From: JAVKFY01 sp040223615
Lineage (GTDB): Bacteria; Pseudomonadota; Alphaproteobacteria; GCA-2731375
Assembly (NCBI GenBank): GCA_040223615.1
Contig: JAVKFY010000017.1
Location: forward strand, 25,407-89,406
DNA length: 64,000 nucleotides
Reading direction: 5' to 3'
Numbering within the stretch: the stretch's first letter is position 1; each line of letters opens with the position of its first letter. This document shows positions 42,459 to 50,563 of this stretch, piece after piece. Under the pieces are notes generated by a model. That model had not been told where the DNA came from. It was given only the letters and a program-made list of their open reading frames with translations, and did no database searches. A program made the translations under genes and the position numbers.

Positions 42459-43292
42459 ATGAAGACCGGCGTATTCTATTTTCCGACCGACTACGGCATG
42501 TCGGCGATCGAATTGGCCAAGGAGCTGGAGAGCCGCGGCTTCGACGCGCTGTTCGTGTGCGAGCACACGCACGTTCCGGTCAGCCGCAAGACCCCGTTCC
42601 CGGGCGGCGGCGAGCTGCCGAAGCGCTACATCCATACCCACGACCCGTTCGTCACCTTGAGCTTCTGCGCGGCGGCGACGACCAACCTGATGCTCGGCAC
42701 CGGCATCTGCCTGATGAGCCAGCGCGACCCCATCGTCACCGCCAAGGCGGTCGCCAGCCTGGACCAGATGTCCGGCGGCCGGTTCCTTTTCGGCGTCGGC
42801 GCCGGCTGGAACCAGGACGAGATGGAGAACCACGGCCAGGCCTACGAGAACCGCTTCAAGGTGATGGAGGAGCGGCTGGAGGCGATGAAGGCGCTGTGGA
42901 CCCAGGACGAGGCCGAGTATCACGGCAACTTCGTCGACTTCGACAAGTCGTGGTCGTGGCCGAAGCCGGCGCAGAAGCCCTACCCGCCGATCCTGCTCGG
43001 CGGCGAGACCGAGCACACGATCAACCGCATCGTGCGCATGGCCGACGGCTGGTTCCCGCGCCCCGGCCGCGGCTTCGAGCCGATCGAGAGCATGGCCAAG
43101 CTGCGCGCGGCGGCGGAGAAGGCCGGTCGCGACCCGAAGTCGATCCAGGTCACCGTGTTCCGCGCGCCGAGCGAGGCGCAGCAGCTGGAAGCCTATCAGC
43201 AGGCCGGCTGCGACCGGGTGCTGCTGGAAATCCCGGACGCGCCGCGCGACGAAATCCTGGCGCTGCTCGACGACTACCAGAAACTGATCTGA
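42459..43292 (+). CDS. LLM-class (luciferase-like) oxidoreductase, F420-type
   Basis: A 277-residue TIM-barrel luciferase-like protein. Marks: KTGVFYFPTDYGMSAIELAK, SRGFDALFVCEHTHVPVSR, LMLGTGICLMSQRDPIVTAK, SGGRFLFGVGAGWNQDEM and LLGGETEHTINRIVRMADGW. The pattern matches the TIGR03619-type group, usually annotated F420- or FMN-dependent; the flavin cannot be decided from sequence. ATG 42459 follows GAGGGAGA. Likely in one transcript with the SDR gene 14 bases on. A flavin reductase gene (45012) lies beyond the repeat region. Confidence 0.9.
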   Translation: MKTGVFYFPTDYGMSAIELAKELESRGFDALFVCEHTHVPVSRKTPFPGGGELPKRYIHTHDPFVTLSFCAAATTNLMLGTGICLMSQRDPIVTAKAVASLDQMSGGRFLFGVGAGWNQDEMENHGQAYENRFKVMEERLEAMKALWTQDEAEYHGNFVDFDKSWSWPKPAQKPYPPILLGGETEHTINRIVRMADGWFPRPGRGFEPIESMAKLRAAAEKAGRDPKSIQVTVFRAPSEAQQLEAYQQAGCDRVLLEIPDAPRDEILALLDDYQKLI

Positions 43293-43306
43293 GCGGAGGA
43301 CGCCTG

Positions 43307-44221
43307 ATGGGCCTGCTTGACGACAAGGTGGTGCTGGTCACCGGCGGCGGCCGGGGGATCGGGCGCGAGGTGGCGCTGGACGTGGCGCGGGCCGGGGCCA
43401 AGGTCGCGGTCAACGACCTCGGCGCCGGGATCGGCGGCGAGGCCGGCGACGAGACGCCGGCGGACCAGGTGGTGAAGGAGATCGAGGCGATGGGCGGCCA
43501 GGCGGTCGCCAACGGCGATTCGGTGGCCGACAGCGCCGGCGCGGCGGCGATGGTGCAAGCCGCGATCGACGCCTTCGGCAGAATCGACTGTGTGGTCAAC
43601 GTCGCCGGCATCCTGCGCGACGCCATGTTCCACAAGATGGAGGAGGCGCAGTGGCGCGCCGTGGTCGACGTGCACATGACCGGCTCCTACCTGGTCAGCC
43701 GCGCTGCCGTGGAGCACATGAAGGCACAGGGCTCGGGCAGCTTCGTGCACTTCACCTCGACCTCCGGCCTGAACGGCAACATCGGGCAAGCCAACTACGC
43801 CGCCGCCAAGATGGGGATCGTCGGGCTCTCCCGGGTGATCGCGCTGGAAGGCCGGCGCTATGGGGTCAGATCGAACGCGCTGGCGCCTTTCGCGTGGACC
43901 CGGATGATCGAGTCGATCCCGATCCAGTCCGACGAGATGGCGCAGGCGTTCGAGAAATTCCGCAAGGGCGCGACGGCGGCGCAGATCGCGCCGGTGGTGA
44001 CCTACCTGCTGAGCGACGCGGCGCAGACCATCTCGGGCCAGGTGTTCGGCGTGCGCGGCAACGAGATCTACCTGATGAGCCAGCCGCGCCCGGTGCGCTC
44101 GCTGCACAAGGACGGCGGCTGGAGCCACGACGACCTGGCCGCGACGGTGGCCAACGCGCTGCAGCCGCACCTGGTCGACATGCTCGACACCGGCGAGTTC
44201 TACGCGTGGGATCCGATCTGA
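43307..44221 (+). CDS. SDR family oxidoreductase (HSD17B4-type)
   Basis: A 304-residue short-chain dehydrogenase. NAD(P) loop VTGGGRGIGREVAL, VNDLGAGIGG, NVAGILRDAMFHKM, the catalytic Ser in HFTSTSGLNGNIGQ and Tyr/Lys in NYAAAKMG. The VNDLG / ILRD pattern is that of 3-hydroxyacyl-CoA dehydrogenases of the HSD17B4 (MFE-2) type, so an acyl-CoA substrate is likely. A C-terminal extension (RSLHKDGGWSHDDLAATVAN) is common in this group. Start ATG 43307 after GGAGGA. Confidence 0.9.
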   Translation: MGLLDDKVVLVTGGGRGIGREVALDVARAGAKVAVNDLGAGIGGEAGDETPADQVVKEIEAMGGQAVANGDSVADSAGAAAMVQAAIDAFGRIDCVVNVAGILRDAMFHKMEEAQWRAVVDVHMTGSYLVSRAAVEHMKAQGSGSFVHFTSTSGLNGNIGQANYAAAKMGIVGLSRVIALEGRRYGVRSNALAPFAWTRMIESIPIQSDEMAQAFEKFRKGATAAQIAPVVTYLLSDAAQTISGQVFGVRGNEIYLMSQPRPVRSLHKDGGWSHDDLAATVANALQPHLVDMLDTGEFYAWDPI

Positions 44222-44263
44222 GCGGCAGCGAAACCTGACGCTCATGCGGCGCCCGGATCAAGC

Positions 44264-44535
44264 CCACGAGTGTCCGGTTACGTCCTTCCGGTCCTGCGCC
44301 CACTCCTCAACGTCTTTGCAAGCGCAGGGACGTGGATAGCCCGGACAAGCCGGGCCATGACGCGTTGTCTATGTTTTTCAATAAGGTCGTCATGCCCCGG
44401 CTTGTCCGGGGCATCCACGTCCAGAAGCTGGACCCATCGGTCGCGGTTCTTCTGTCAGGTGCCGCCCGTAGCAGCGCCACCGCCTGAGCGGCACCAGGAA
44501 ACGGACAATCACCCATCTTAACCGGACACCCGTGG
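44264..44535. mobile_element. MITE-like 272-bp element with terminal inverted repeats and 7-bp target duplication
   Basis: The ends are CCACGAGTGTCCGGTTA (44264-44280) and TAACCGGACACCCGTGG (44519-44535), inverted repeats matching at 16 of 17 positions. Identical ATCAAGC lies directly outside both ends (44257-44263 and 44536-44542), as expected for a target-site duplication. The inside holds no convincing gene and is rich in hairpins, including GGTGCCGC / GCGGCACC at 44458-44465 and 44488-44495. Removing it restores a palindromic host repeat (GGATCAAGCCCGGCC...). I cannot assign an IS family. It is a non-autonomous element or IS remnant, by inference. Confidence 0.6.
44328..44422. repeat. Pair of 35-nt intergenic palindromic units in inverted orientation
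   Basis: Units at 44328-44362 and 44388-44422 are reverse complements at 32 of 35 positions, separated by 25 AT-richer bases. Each unit holds its own small palindrome around CCCGGCTTGTCCGG and starts or ends with GTGGAT/ATCCAC. This sequence type is a common intergenic repeat in alphaproteobacteria. It lies inside the MITE-like element. Confidence 0.75.
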
Positions 44536-44586
44536 ATCAAGCCCGGCCATGACGGCAAGAGTGGTCGTTGTCGCCGGGCCTGATCC
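44534..44586. repeat. Host intergenic hairpin interrupted by the MITE-like element
   Basis: GGATCAAGCCCGGC (44534-44547) and GCCGGGCCTGATCC (44573-44586) pair at 13 of 14 positions. The left arm is repeated as GGATCAAGCCC at 44255-44265, which is the other side of the insertion. The pre-insertion hairpin is therefore reconstructable. Together with the element it accounts for the 378 bases without a gene between 44221 and 44600. Confidence 0.65.
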
Positions 44587-44599
44587 GGCGATCTCGCGA

Positions 44600-44782
44600 T
44601 CAGCCGGCGCCGTCGGCGCGCAGCAGCAGATCCTGCTTGGAGAATTCGTGAGTCTTGCCGCAGTGCGGACACTCGATCCGCTCGGTCTGGCTGCTGAGGC
44701 TGTCGAGCTGGAGCCACTCCACGTTCAAGCCGACATATACCTCGCGCCGCGTCGTCGGACAGGAAATGTAGGCTTGCGACAT
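44600..44782 (-). CDS. Small putative zinc-binding protein
   Basis: A 60-residue protein: MSQAYISCPTTRREVYVGLN then VEWLQLDSLSSQTERIECPH and CGKTHEFSKQDLLL. A first CP knuckle and CPHCGKTH make a plausible zinc ribbon. The combination resembles small alphaproteobacterial proteins with a CP...TG and CPxCGxxH pattern. ATG 44782 follows GAGGAC. Function unknown, perhaps nucleic acid or protein binding. It is a single - strand gene between the repeat region and the flavin reductase; about 230 bases upstream of its ATG hold no gene. Confidence 0.7.
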   Translation of the reverse strand: MSQAYISCPTTRREVYVGLNVEWLQLDSLSSQTERIECPHCGKTHEFSKQDLLLRADGAG

Positions 44783-45011
44783 GGCCGTCCTCGCTCGCGG
44801 TTTCGGGTCAAGGTCCTGATGCTGCGGGCCCCGCGTTTCCGCCGGGCCCGCAGGGACTGTCCGGTGGCGTCATCCGAAGATCCTCCCACCAAGATATTGA
44901 CATAACCATCCTGACCGTCGCTGCCCGCGATGTCAAGCAGCCTGACGGTGACTGGACAGGCCGGAGATCGCCACGGTCTACTGCGGCCACGTTGCAGCAC
45001 AGGAGCCACGC

Positions 45012-45641
45012 ATGGCCTTCATCACCGTCGACCCCGCCGTGGACCTGCGGCCGGCGCCGTTCAGGCACAATCCGTTCAAGGCCATCGTGTCGCCACGGCC
45101 GATCGGCTGGATCACCACGCTGTCGGCCACCGGCGTCGTCAACCTGGCGCCGTTCAGCTACTTCAACGCGGTCTGCGACAACCCGCACTGCGTGATCTAC
45201 GGCGTGAACGGCGCCCAGCCGGAGGATGGCGGCGCGAAGGATTCGCTGCAGAATGTCGAGGCGACCAAGGAGTTCGTCTGCAACGTCGTGAGCTGGGACC
45301 TGCGCGAGCAGATGAACCTGACGTCGGCGCACGTACCGCGTTCGGTCAGCGAGATGGCCGAGGCCGGGCTCGACCCGGCACCGTCGGTGAAGGTCAAGCC
45401 GCCGCGCGTCGCCGCCTCCCCGGCGCAACTGGAATGCCGCTACCTGCAGACGGTGCAGTTGCCTTCGCACAATGCACCCGGCAACCACCTGGTGATCGGC
45501 GAGGTGGTGGCGATGCACGTCGACGAGCGCGTCATCGTCGACGGCCGCATCGACATGATGCAGATGAAGACCGTCGCCCGGCTCGGCTACATGGACTACT
45601 CGGTGGTCGACAACGTCTTCGCCATGAACCGGCCGGACTGA
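45012..45641 (+). CDS. Flavin reductase family protein
   Basis: A 209-residue FMN-binding split-barrel protein: NPFKAIVSPRPIGWITTLSA, VNLAPFSYFNAVCDNPHCVI, TKEFVCNVVSWDLREQMNLT and NHLVIGEVVAMHVDERVIVD are family hallmarks. Such proteins reduce flavin with NAD(P)H or act as flavoprotein oxidoreductases. ACAGGAG precedes ATG 45012. Nearby is the luciferase-like oxidoreductase (42459); a functional pairing is possible but they are separated by the SDR gene, repeats and an oppositely oriented gene. Confidence 0.9.
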   Translation: MAFITVDPAVDLRPAPFRHNPFKAIVSPRPIGWITTLSATGVVNLAPFSYFNAVCDNPHCVIYGVNGAQPEDGGAKDSLQNVEATKEFVCNVVSWDLREQMNLTSAHVPRSVSEMAEAGLDPAPSVKVKPPRVAASPAQLECRYLQTVQLPSHNAPGNHLVIGEVVAMHVDERVIVDGRIDMMQMKTVARLGYMDYSVVDNVFAMNRPD

Positions 45642-45656
45642 AGATTCCAGGAGAGT

Positions 45657-45672
45657 TTCCGCTCTCGCGGAA
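45657..45672. terminator. Short hairpin between convergent genes
   Basis: TTCCGC (45657-45662) and GCGGAA (45667-45672) with a four-base loop, midway in the 52-base gap between the flavin reductase (+) and the epimerase (-). No T-run. It may be a weak bidirectional terminator. Confidence 0.35.
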
Positions 45673-45693
45673 CCGCTCCGGCCAAGGCGTTCC

Positions 45694-46662
45694 CTAGATG
45701 CGGTGGTAGTCGCGGTACCAGGCGACGAAGCGGGGGATACCTTCGTCGATCGGGGTTTTCGGCTTGAAAGCCAGGTCGCGCTCGGCGGCGGCGATGTCGG
45801 CGTAGGTGTCCTTCACGTCGCCGGGCTGCATCGGATGCATCACCTTCTCGGCCTCGCGACCGAGGGTGCGCTCCAGCACCTCGATCATGTACATCAGGTC
45901 CTCGGACCTGTGGTTGCCGAGGTTGTAGACCGCCTGCGGCGGCGTGCCGTCGGGCACCTGGTCAAGCGCCGCCACCACGCCGGAGACGATGTCGTCGACA
46001 TAGGTGAAGTCGCGGCGCATGTCGCCGTGGTTGAACACGTCGATCGGGCGGCCTTCCAGGATCGCCTTGGTGAACAGCCACATCGCCATGTCGGGTCGGC
46101 CCCAGGGGCCATAGACGGTGAAGAAGCGCAACCCCGTCAGCGGCACGCCGTAGAGGTGCGCATAGGCGTGGCTCATCAGCTCGTCGGCCTTCTTGGTCGC
46201 GGCGTAGAGCGAGACCGGATTGTCCACCGGGTCGGTTTCCGCGAAAGGCAGCTTGGTGTTGCCGCCGTAGACCGAGCTGGAGCTGGCGTAGACCATGTTG
46301 CGCAGGCCGTCGCGGTGGCGGGCATATTCAAGCAGCACCATGTGGCCGGTCAGGTTGGCACTGACATAGTCGAACGGATGGCTCAGCGAGTGGCGCACGC
46401 CGGCCTGCGCCGCCAGGTGCACGATGCGGTCGACCGGCTCGTCCGCCAGCGCATCGTTGAAGCCCTCGCGGTCAGAGATGTCGGCCTCGACAAAGCGGAA
46501 ACCATTACGGCCTTCGAGCTGAGCCAGGCGCGCCCGCTTCAGGTTGACGTCGTAGTAAGGGCTCAGGTTATCGACGCCGACGACGCGTTCGCCGCGCGCC
46601 AGCAGTGCCTGGGTAACGTGGAAACCGATGAACCCGGCGACGCCGGTCAGCAGGATCGTCAT
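45694..46662 (-). CDS. NAD-dependent epimerase/dehydratase (UDP-glucuronate 4-epimerase-like)
   Basis: A 322-residue extended SDR. NAD-binding GVAGFIGFHVTQALLARGE, VDNLSPYYDVNLKRARLAQL, HLAAQAGVRHSLSHPFDYV, catalytic SSSSVYGG and YAATKKADE, and FFTVYGPWGRPDMAMWLFTK. The YYDVxLKxxRLxxL and GRPDMA motifs point to UDP-glucuronate epimerases (capsule/LPS sugars). ATG 46662 is the clear start. First of a - strand run of mixed genes; 61 bases separate it from the YdcF gene. Confidence 0.92.
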   Translation of the reverse strand: MTILLTGVAGFIGFHVTQALLARGERVVGVDNLSPYYDVNLKRARLAQLEGRNGFRFVEADISDREGFNDALADEPVDRIVHLAAQAGVRHSLSHPFDYVSANLTGHMVLLEYARHRDGLRNMVYASSSSVYGGNTKLPFAETDPVDNPVSLYAATKKADELMSHAYAHLYGVPLTGLRFFTVYGPWGRPDMAMWLFTKAILEGRPIDVFNHGDMRRDFTYVDDIVSGVVAALDQVPDGTPPQAVYNLGNHRSEDLMYMIEVLERTLGREAEKVMHPMQPGDVKDTYADIAAAERDLAFKPKTPIDEGIPRFVAWYRDYHRI

Positions 46663-46723
46663 AGGCCGTCTCGCCGTGGTCTCGAAAACTCGCGCCGCAC
46701 CATCATCGCCGGCCGCGCCGCCG

Positions 46724-47527
46724 TCAAGCCTCGCCTGGGCCGGGCAGCAGCGCCTCGGTGCGGCCGGCGAGGTAGTAGAAGACCAGCCCGATCCAAGCCT
46801 GTGCCGCCTCGCTCAGTCCGCTGAGATGATCAGAGAGCGACAGGCTCGGGCTCATCGGCCCATCCTCTGTGCCGAAGTCAACCGGATAGGCCAGAACGCG
46901 CCAGCCGGCGGCGCGAAAGCTGCCGACCGCGCGCGGCATGTGCGAGGCCGAAGTGATCAGCAGCCACGGCCGCTCGGCCGTCGGCCGCACCATGTCGTAG
47001 GTCAACCGGGCGTTCTCCCAGGTGTTGCGCGACCCGCCCTCGTAGCGCACCCGGTCGGGCGGCAGGCCGAGCTGGGTGAAGATCTGCGCGGCGACCGCCG
47101 CTTCGGTCATCGGCGAGCCCAACACCAACCCGTCGCCACCGGTGAACACGACCGGCAGGTCGGGATAGTGCCGGGCCAGCGCCACCGTCGAGGTCATGCG
47201 CTCCGCCGCCTCGTTCAACGCCGGCTGGCCGTGTGCCGCGGTTTGCACCGTCCGCACCGCGCCGCCGAGCACCACAATGCCGCCGAGCTGCGAGGCGGGC
47301 GGGAGCTCCGCCATCGGTGGAAAACGATTCTCCAACGGCCGCAGCAGCCAGTCGCCGACCGGCAGCCAGCCCAGCACCGCGACAACCAGCGCCAACAGCA
47401 GCGCCAGCCGGTAGCCCCAGCGCCGCCACGGGGTCAGCCACAGCACCACCGCCAGCAAAGCCAGCAGAGCCAGTGCGTTGCCTGGCTCCAGCAGCAGCCA
47501 CGCCAGCTTCGGGATCAGATAGCCCAT
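46724..47527 (-). CDS. YdcF/ElyC family (DUF218) membrane protein
   Basis: A 267-residue protein with two N-terminal membrane helices (WLLLEPGNALALLALLAVVLWL, YRLALLLALVVAVLGWLP) and a DUF218 domain: GGIVVLGGAVRTVQTAAHG, RMTSTVALARHYPDLPVVFT, GGDGLVLG, SRNTWENARLTYDMV and WLLITSASHMPRAVGSFRAA. The E. coli homologue ElyC is linked to peptidoglycan and O-antigen carrier metabolism. Possible envelope role beside the sugar epimerase. Stop at 46724; start ATG 47527, 9 bases after the hydrolase gene. Confidence 0.9.
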   Translation of the reverse strand: MGYLIPKLAWLLLEPGNALALLALLAVVLWLTPWRRWGYRLALLLALVVAVLGWLPVGDWLLRPLENRFPPMAELPPASQLGGIVVLGGAVRTVQTAAHGQPALNEAAERMTSTVALARHYPDLPVVFTGGDGLVLGSPMTEAAVAAQIFTQLGLPPDRVRYEGGSRNTWENARLTYDMVRPTAERPWLLITSASHMPRAVGSFRAAGWRVLAYPVDFGTEDGPMSPSLSLSDHLSGLSEAAQAWIGLVFYYLAGRTEALLPGPGEA

Positions 47528-47536
47528 GGTGGTCCG

Positions 47537-48484
47537 TCAGAGGCCGCGCAGGAAGCCGAGCAGGGCGTCGTTGACCGCGTCCGGCGCCTCCTGCTGCACC
47601 CAGTGACCGACGCCGGGAATGATGTGGCTGCCGGCATGACGCAGGCAGTTCTGGGGCAGCGCGGCGACGGCCCGCTGGCTCGCCTCCCAGGCCAGCACCA
47701 GGTCGCGTTCGCCGGCGATGAACAGCGACGGCACGCTGACCTTGGCACCGGCCCAGGGCGCCAGCAGGGCGTGGTTGCGTTCCATGTTGCGGTACCAGTT
47801 GAGGCCGCCGCGATAGCCGCTGGCGGTGTAGGCGTCGACGTAGACCTTCACGTCGGCCTCGCTCAAATAGGCGGGTGGCGCGTCGCGCGCGGGAAAGGCA
47901 TCCAGCAGCCCGGTCTCGGCAATCATGCCATCCCACACCTTCTCGGCATCGGAGTTGCCGATGATCCGGATCACGCTTTGCCGCACGTCGGCCTCCAGCT
48001 CGGCTTCGGCGCGGCCCGGTTCCTGGAAGTAGAGCTGGTAGAAGCGGTGCATGCCGGCCTCGCGCAACACCTCAAGGTGGGGGCGCGGCGCGCGTGGCGA
48101 GTACGGTACCGAAAGGCCGGCGACGGCGCGGAACCGATCCGGGCGCATGAGCGACGATTGCCACGCCACCGGCGCGCCCCAGTCGTGGCCGACGATCACT
48201 GATTGATCGATCTCCAGGCCGTCGAGCAGGCCGACCATGTCGCCAACCAGGTGCAGCAGCGTGTAGTCGGCGATGTCATCGGGCGCGTCGGAGCCGCCGA
48301 AACCGCGCATGTCAGGCGCGATGGCACGATATCCCGCCGCGGCCAGCGCCTCGATCTGGTGGCGCCAGGAGTGGCCAAGTTCCGGCCAGCCATGGCACAG
48401 CAGCACCGGCGGCCCGTCGCCGGCCTCCTGCACCGACAGTGCAATGCCGTTGGTGTCGACGCGGCGGGTGGTGATCTCGACCAT
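47537..48484 (-). CDS. Alpha/beta hydrolase, epoxide hydrolase-like
   Basis: A 315-residue alpha/beta hydrolase. HGWPE oxyanion motif, nucleophile Asp in VGHDWGAPVAWQ, RGFGGSDAP, cap-domain Tyr residues (FYQLYF, LNWYRNMERN) and catalytic His in PGVGHWVQQEAP. The combination is that of soluble epoxide hydrolases, opening epoxides to diols. No signal peptide. ATG 48484. Adjacent to ydcF-like and the candidate outer membrane protein; no clear pathway link. Confidence 0.92.
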   Translation of the reverse strand: MVEITTRRVDTNGIALSVQEAGDGPPVLLCHGWPELGHSWRHQIEALAAAGYRAIAPDMRGFGGSDAPDDIADYTLLHLVGDMVGLLDGLEIDQSVIVGHDWGAPVAWQSSLMRPDRFRAVAGLSVPYSPRAPRPHLEVLREAGMHRFYQLYFQEPGRAEAELEADVRQSVIRIIGNSDAEKVWDGMIAETGLLDAFPARDAPPAYLSEADVKVYVDAYTASGYRGGLNWYRNMERNHALLAPWAGAKVSVPSLFIAGERDLVLAWEASQRAVAALPQNCLRHAGSHIIPGVGHWVQQEAPDAVNDALLGFLRGL

Positions 48485-48527
48485 GGCGGCGCTCCTGTTG
48501 TGGGCGCCGCACTATAGAGCAGCCGGC

Positions 48528-49814
48528 CTAGAAGCGCAGGTTGGCGCGGACCTGCACTGTGTTGTCGCGATAGGGGGCCTCGCCACGCGGGGTGATCTCG
48601 GCGGCCTCGGCGCGCAGGCCGAGCCGCAGGCCCAGCCGATCGAGCGCCTCGGCGCCAAGCGACAAGGTCAGGCGATCCTCGCGCGCGCTCTCGAAGCCCT
48701 CGTCGCCGGCCAGGTGGCCAATGCGGCCGGCGGCGAACCAGCGCCAGTCGCCGGCGCGCTGGTGGCGCTCGGCGCCGATCGCGAACTCGCGCGCCTGGCC
48801 TGCCGACCGCCCGGCCTCGGCGTCGGCATGCCGGATCGCCTCCAGCCGCAGGATCAGCGGCCCGGGCCAGGCCAGCTTCAGCTCGGTGCGGTCGGAACGC
48901 CGCACTGCCTCGGCCTCAGTGGCGCGCCAGGCGGTGGTGCGCTCGGTCCGATTCAGCACCACGGCGGCCTCGCGCGGCGCCCAGGCGGCGGCGCCGTCGA
49001 AGCGATAGCGCACGGTACCGGTCCAGCCAATCCAGGCGCGGCTCTGGTCCTCGCGGCGATCCAGGTTGTCGCGGCTGCGGTGGTGGTCCAGCGCCAGGGT
49101 CCATTGCGCGACGCGCGCGGTCAGGCCGGCGGCATGCAGCTCGCGGTCGCGCTCCAGCGCCGAGGCCGGACCGTCGAAGGCCGGCTCGGCGCGCTGGTGG
49201 CGCAGGATGCCGTCAATACGCAGATCGTTCCCCTGCAGCAGGATCGCGCGCAGCCGCTGCCGGGTCGCCGTACCCCACTGATCGGCGCCGTTGTTGGCGC
49301 CGGCCAGCTCCGACAGCCATTCGGCGCGGCCGTCGCGGGTGCGCAGGATCGAGGTCATCGCCAGGCCGCGGGCACCGAGCTGCCGCTCGGCCGGATCGGC
49401 GCCGGCCAGGCGCTCCAGGTCACGCTCCTCCGGCAGCGCCTCGGCGGCGCTGGCGCGCACCGTCCAGCGCAAGCCCTGGCTGCGCCACAGGTCGATGCCG
49501 GCCTGGCTGAAGCGAACCGTCTCGCCGTCGTCACCGAGCGGGTTCCCGACGTCCCAGGCGTGGCGCAACTCGGCGCTGACGAAGGACAGCTTGCGGCCGG
49601 CGATGCGGGTCTCCAGCGCCAGACCGCAGCCCTGCATGCCGGCCGAGGTCAGCGAACCGCCACGGCCGATGCGGATCAGGTCGCCGCGCGCCGCGACGCC
49701 CAGCGCAACCAACTCGTCATCGTCGGTGCACTGCGCGTGCGCTTGCGCGGCCGCCAGGACGGCCCCGGCGACCAGCAGCGCGGCAATGTAAACATGTCGA
49801 TGCGGGCGGCCCAT
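48528..49814 (-). CDS. Exported hypothetical protein, candidate outer-membrane beta-barrel
   Basis: A 428-residue protein with a signal peptide (HVYIAALLVAGAVLAAAQAHAQ). The body has alternating hydrophobic/polar strands, high Arg/Glu/Asp content, many aromatic-ended segments and ends VQVRANLRF, with the terminal Phe typical of BAM-assembled outer-membrane barrels. Strand-like examples: LSFVSAELRHAWDV, LRWTVRASAAEAL, LRLGLRAEAAEITPRG. Two cysteines occur in the N-terminal third (QCTDDDE, GCGLALE). No family recognised. ATG 49814. Function and pore type unknown; the barrel call is inference. Confidence 0.7.
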   Translation of the reverse strand: MGRPHRHVYIAALLVAGAVLAAAQAHAQCTDDDELVALGVAARGDLIRIGRGGSLTSAGMQGCGLALETRIAGRKLSFVSAELRHAWDVGNPLGDDGETVRFSQAGIDLWRSQGLRWTVRASAAEALPEERDLERLAGADPAERQLGARGLAMTSILRTRDGRAEWLSELAGANNGADQWGTATRQRLRAILLQGNDLRIDGILRHQRAEPAFDGPASALERDRELHAAGLTARVAQWTLALDHHRSRDNLDRREDQSRAWIGWTGTVRYRFDGAAAWAPREAAVVLNRTERTTAWRATEAEAVRRSDRTELKLAWPGPLILRLEAIRHADAEAGRSAGQAREFAIGAERHQRAGDWRWFAAGRIGHLAGDEGFESAREDRLTLSLGAEALDRLGLRLGLRAEAAEITPRGEAPYRDNTVQVRANLRF

Positions 49815-49885
49815 GCCTGCTCCTCCAGCGGGAGGATAGGCAGGCAGGTCTTGACGGTCGGGAAATGAACTAGGCTGACGCGGCG

Positions 49886-50563
49886 TTAACCTTGCGCATC
49901 GGGCGGTTCCAGCGAGGTCAGGCCGCCGGTGCGCACGTAGAGCAGGCAGCCTGTGTCACTGTAGGGGGCGTGGCGGCTGTCGGGGCGGTAGTGCAACCAG
50001 CACAGCGGGCCGTAGCGGCCATTCTCGTCGGCGATCTCGCCCTCCAGCACCAGCACCTCCTCGCCGTCGGGGTGATCGTGCATCCCCGCCCGGCCGCCGG
50101 CGGGGATGCGGACCAGCCGAACCTGCTCCGGATGGCCCGGCGGGTCGTAGAGGATACGCTGCGTCAGGCCGTCGGCGCGGCCCGGCAGCCAGGGCAAGTC
50201 ATCGGCATTCACCACCACCCGCTCGCGTTCGCCGGGATACTGGCGCAGCTTCACGAACAGCACGCAGCCCTCGCGGGTGTAGGGCGCGTGGCTGGAGCCG
50301 TGCGGGTTGAGCACGTAGGTGCCGGCCGGATAGCTGCCGTGCTCGTCGCTGAACGTGCCCTCCAGGACCAGGAACTCCTCGCCCTCCGGGTGCTGGTGCA
50401 GCGGAAAGCGGGCGCCCGGCCGATAGCGCACGATGGAGGTCACCCGGCCGCTCTCGGCGGCGCCGGCATGTTCCAGCCGCTTGCGCGCGACGCCGCCGGC
50501 TGGACTTTCCACCCAGTCCATCGCCGCGGCATCGGCGACGTAGGGTTCGGCGCTAGCTGCCAC
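49886..50563 (-). CDS. Bicupin protein (ChrR/cupin_7-like)
   Basis: A 225-residue protein with two cupin domains. Metal-site repeats are HQHPEGEEFLVLEGTFSDEH (N-terminal) and HDHPDGEEVLVLEGEIADEN (C-terminal), each followed by SHAPYTREGCVLFVK / RHAPYSDTGCLLYVR. This resembles the ChrR-like cupin family. The start is uncertain: GTG 50563 overlaps the next gene by 11 bases; ATG 50521 would remove 14 residues. No paired sigma factor is present, so a ChrR anti-sigma function is not supported. Enzyme or metal-binding role unknown. Confidence 0.82.
   Translation of the reverse strand: MAASAEPYVADAAAMDWVESPAGGVARKRLEHAGAAESGRVTSIVRYRPGARFPLHQHPEGEEFLVLEGTFSDEHGSYPAGTYVLNPHGSSHAPYTREGCVLFVKLRQYPGERERVVVNADDLPWLPGRADGLTQRILYDPPGHPEQVRLVRIPAGGRAGMHDHPDGEEVLVLEGEIADENGRYGPLCWLHYRPDSRHAPYSDTGCLLYVRTGGLTSLEPPDAQG

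Noticed and set aside
44307..44717. Open frame on the - strand inside the MITE-like region
   Set aside because: It runs through palindromes and TIRs and shows no transposase motif; it is more likely non-coding.
49886..50563. ChrR anti-sigma factor with partner ECF sigma factor
   Set aside because: No sigma factor gene lies next to it.
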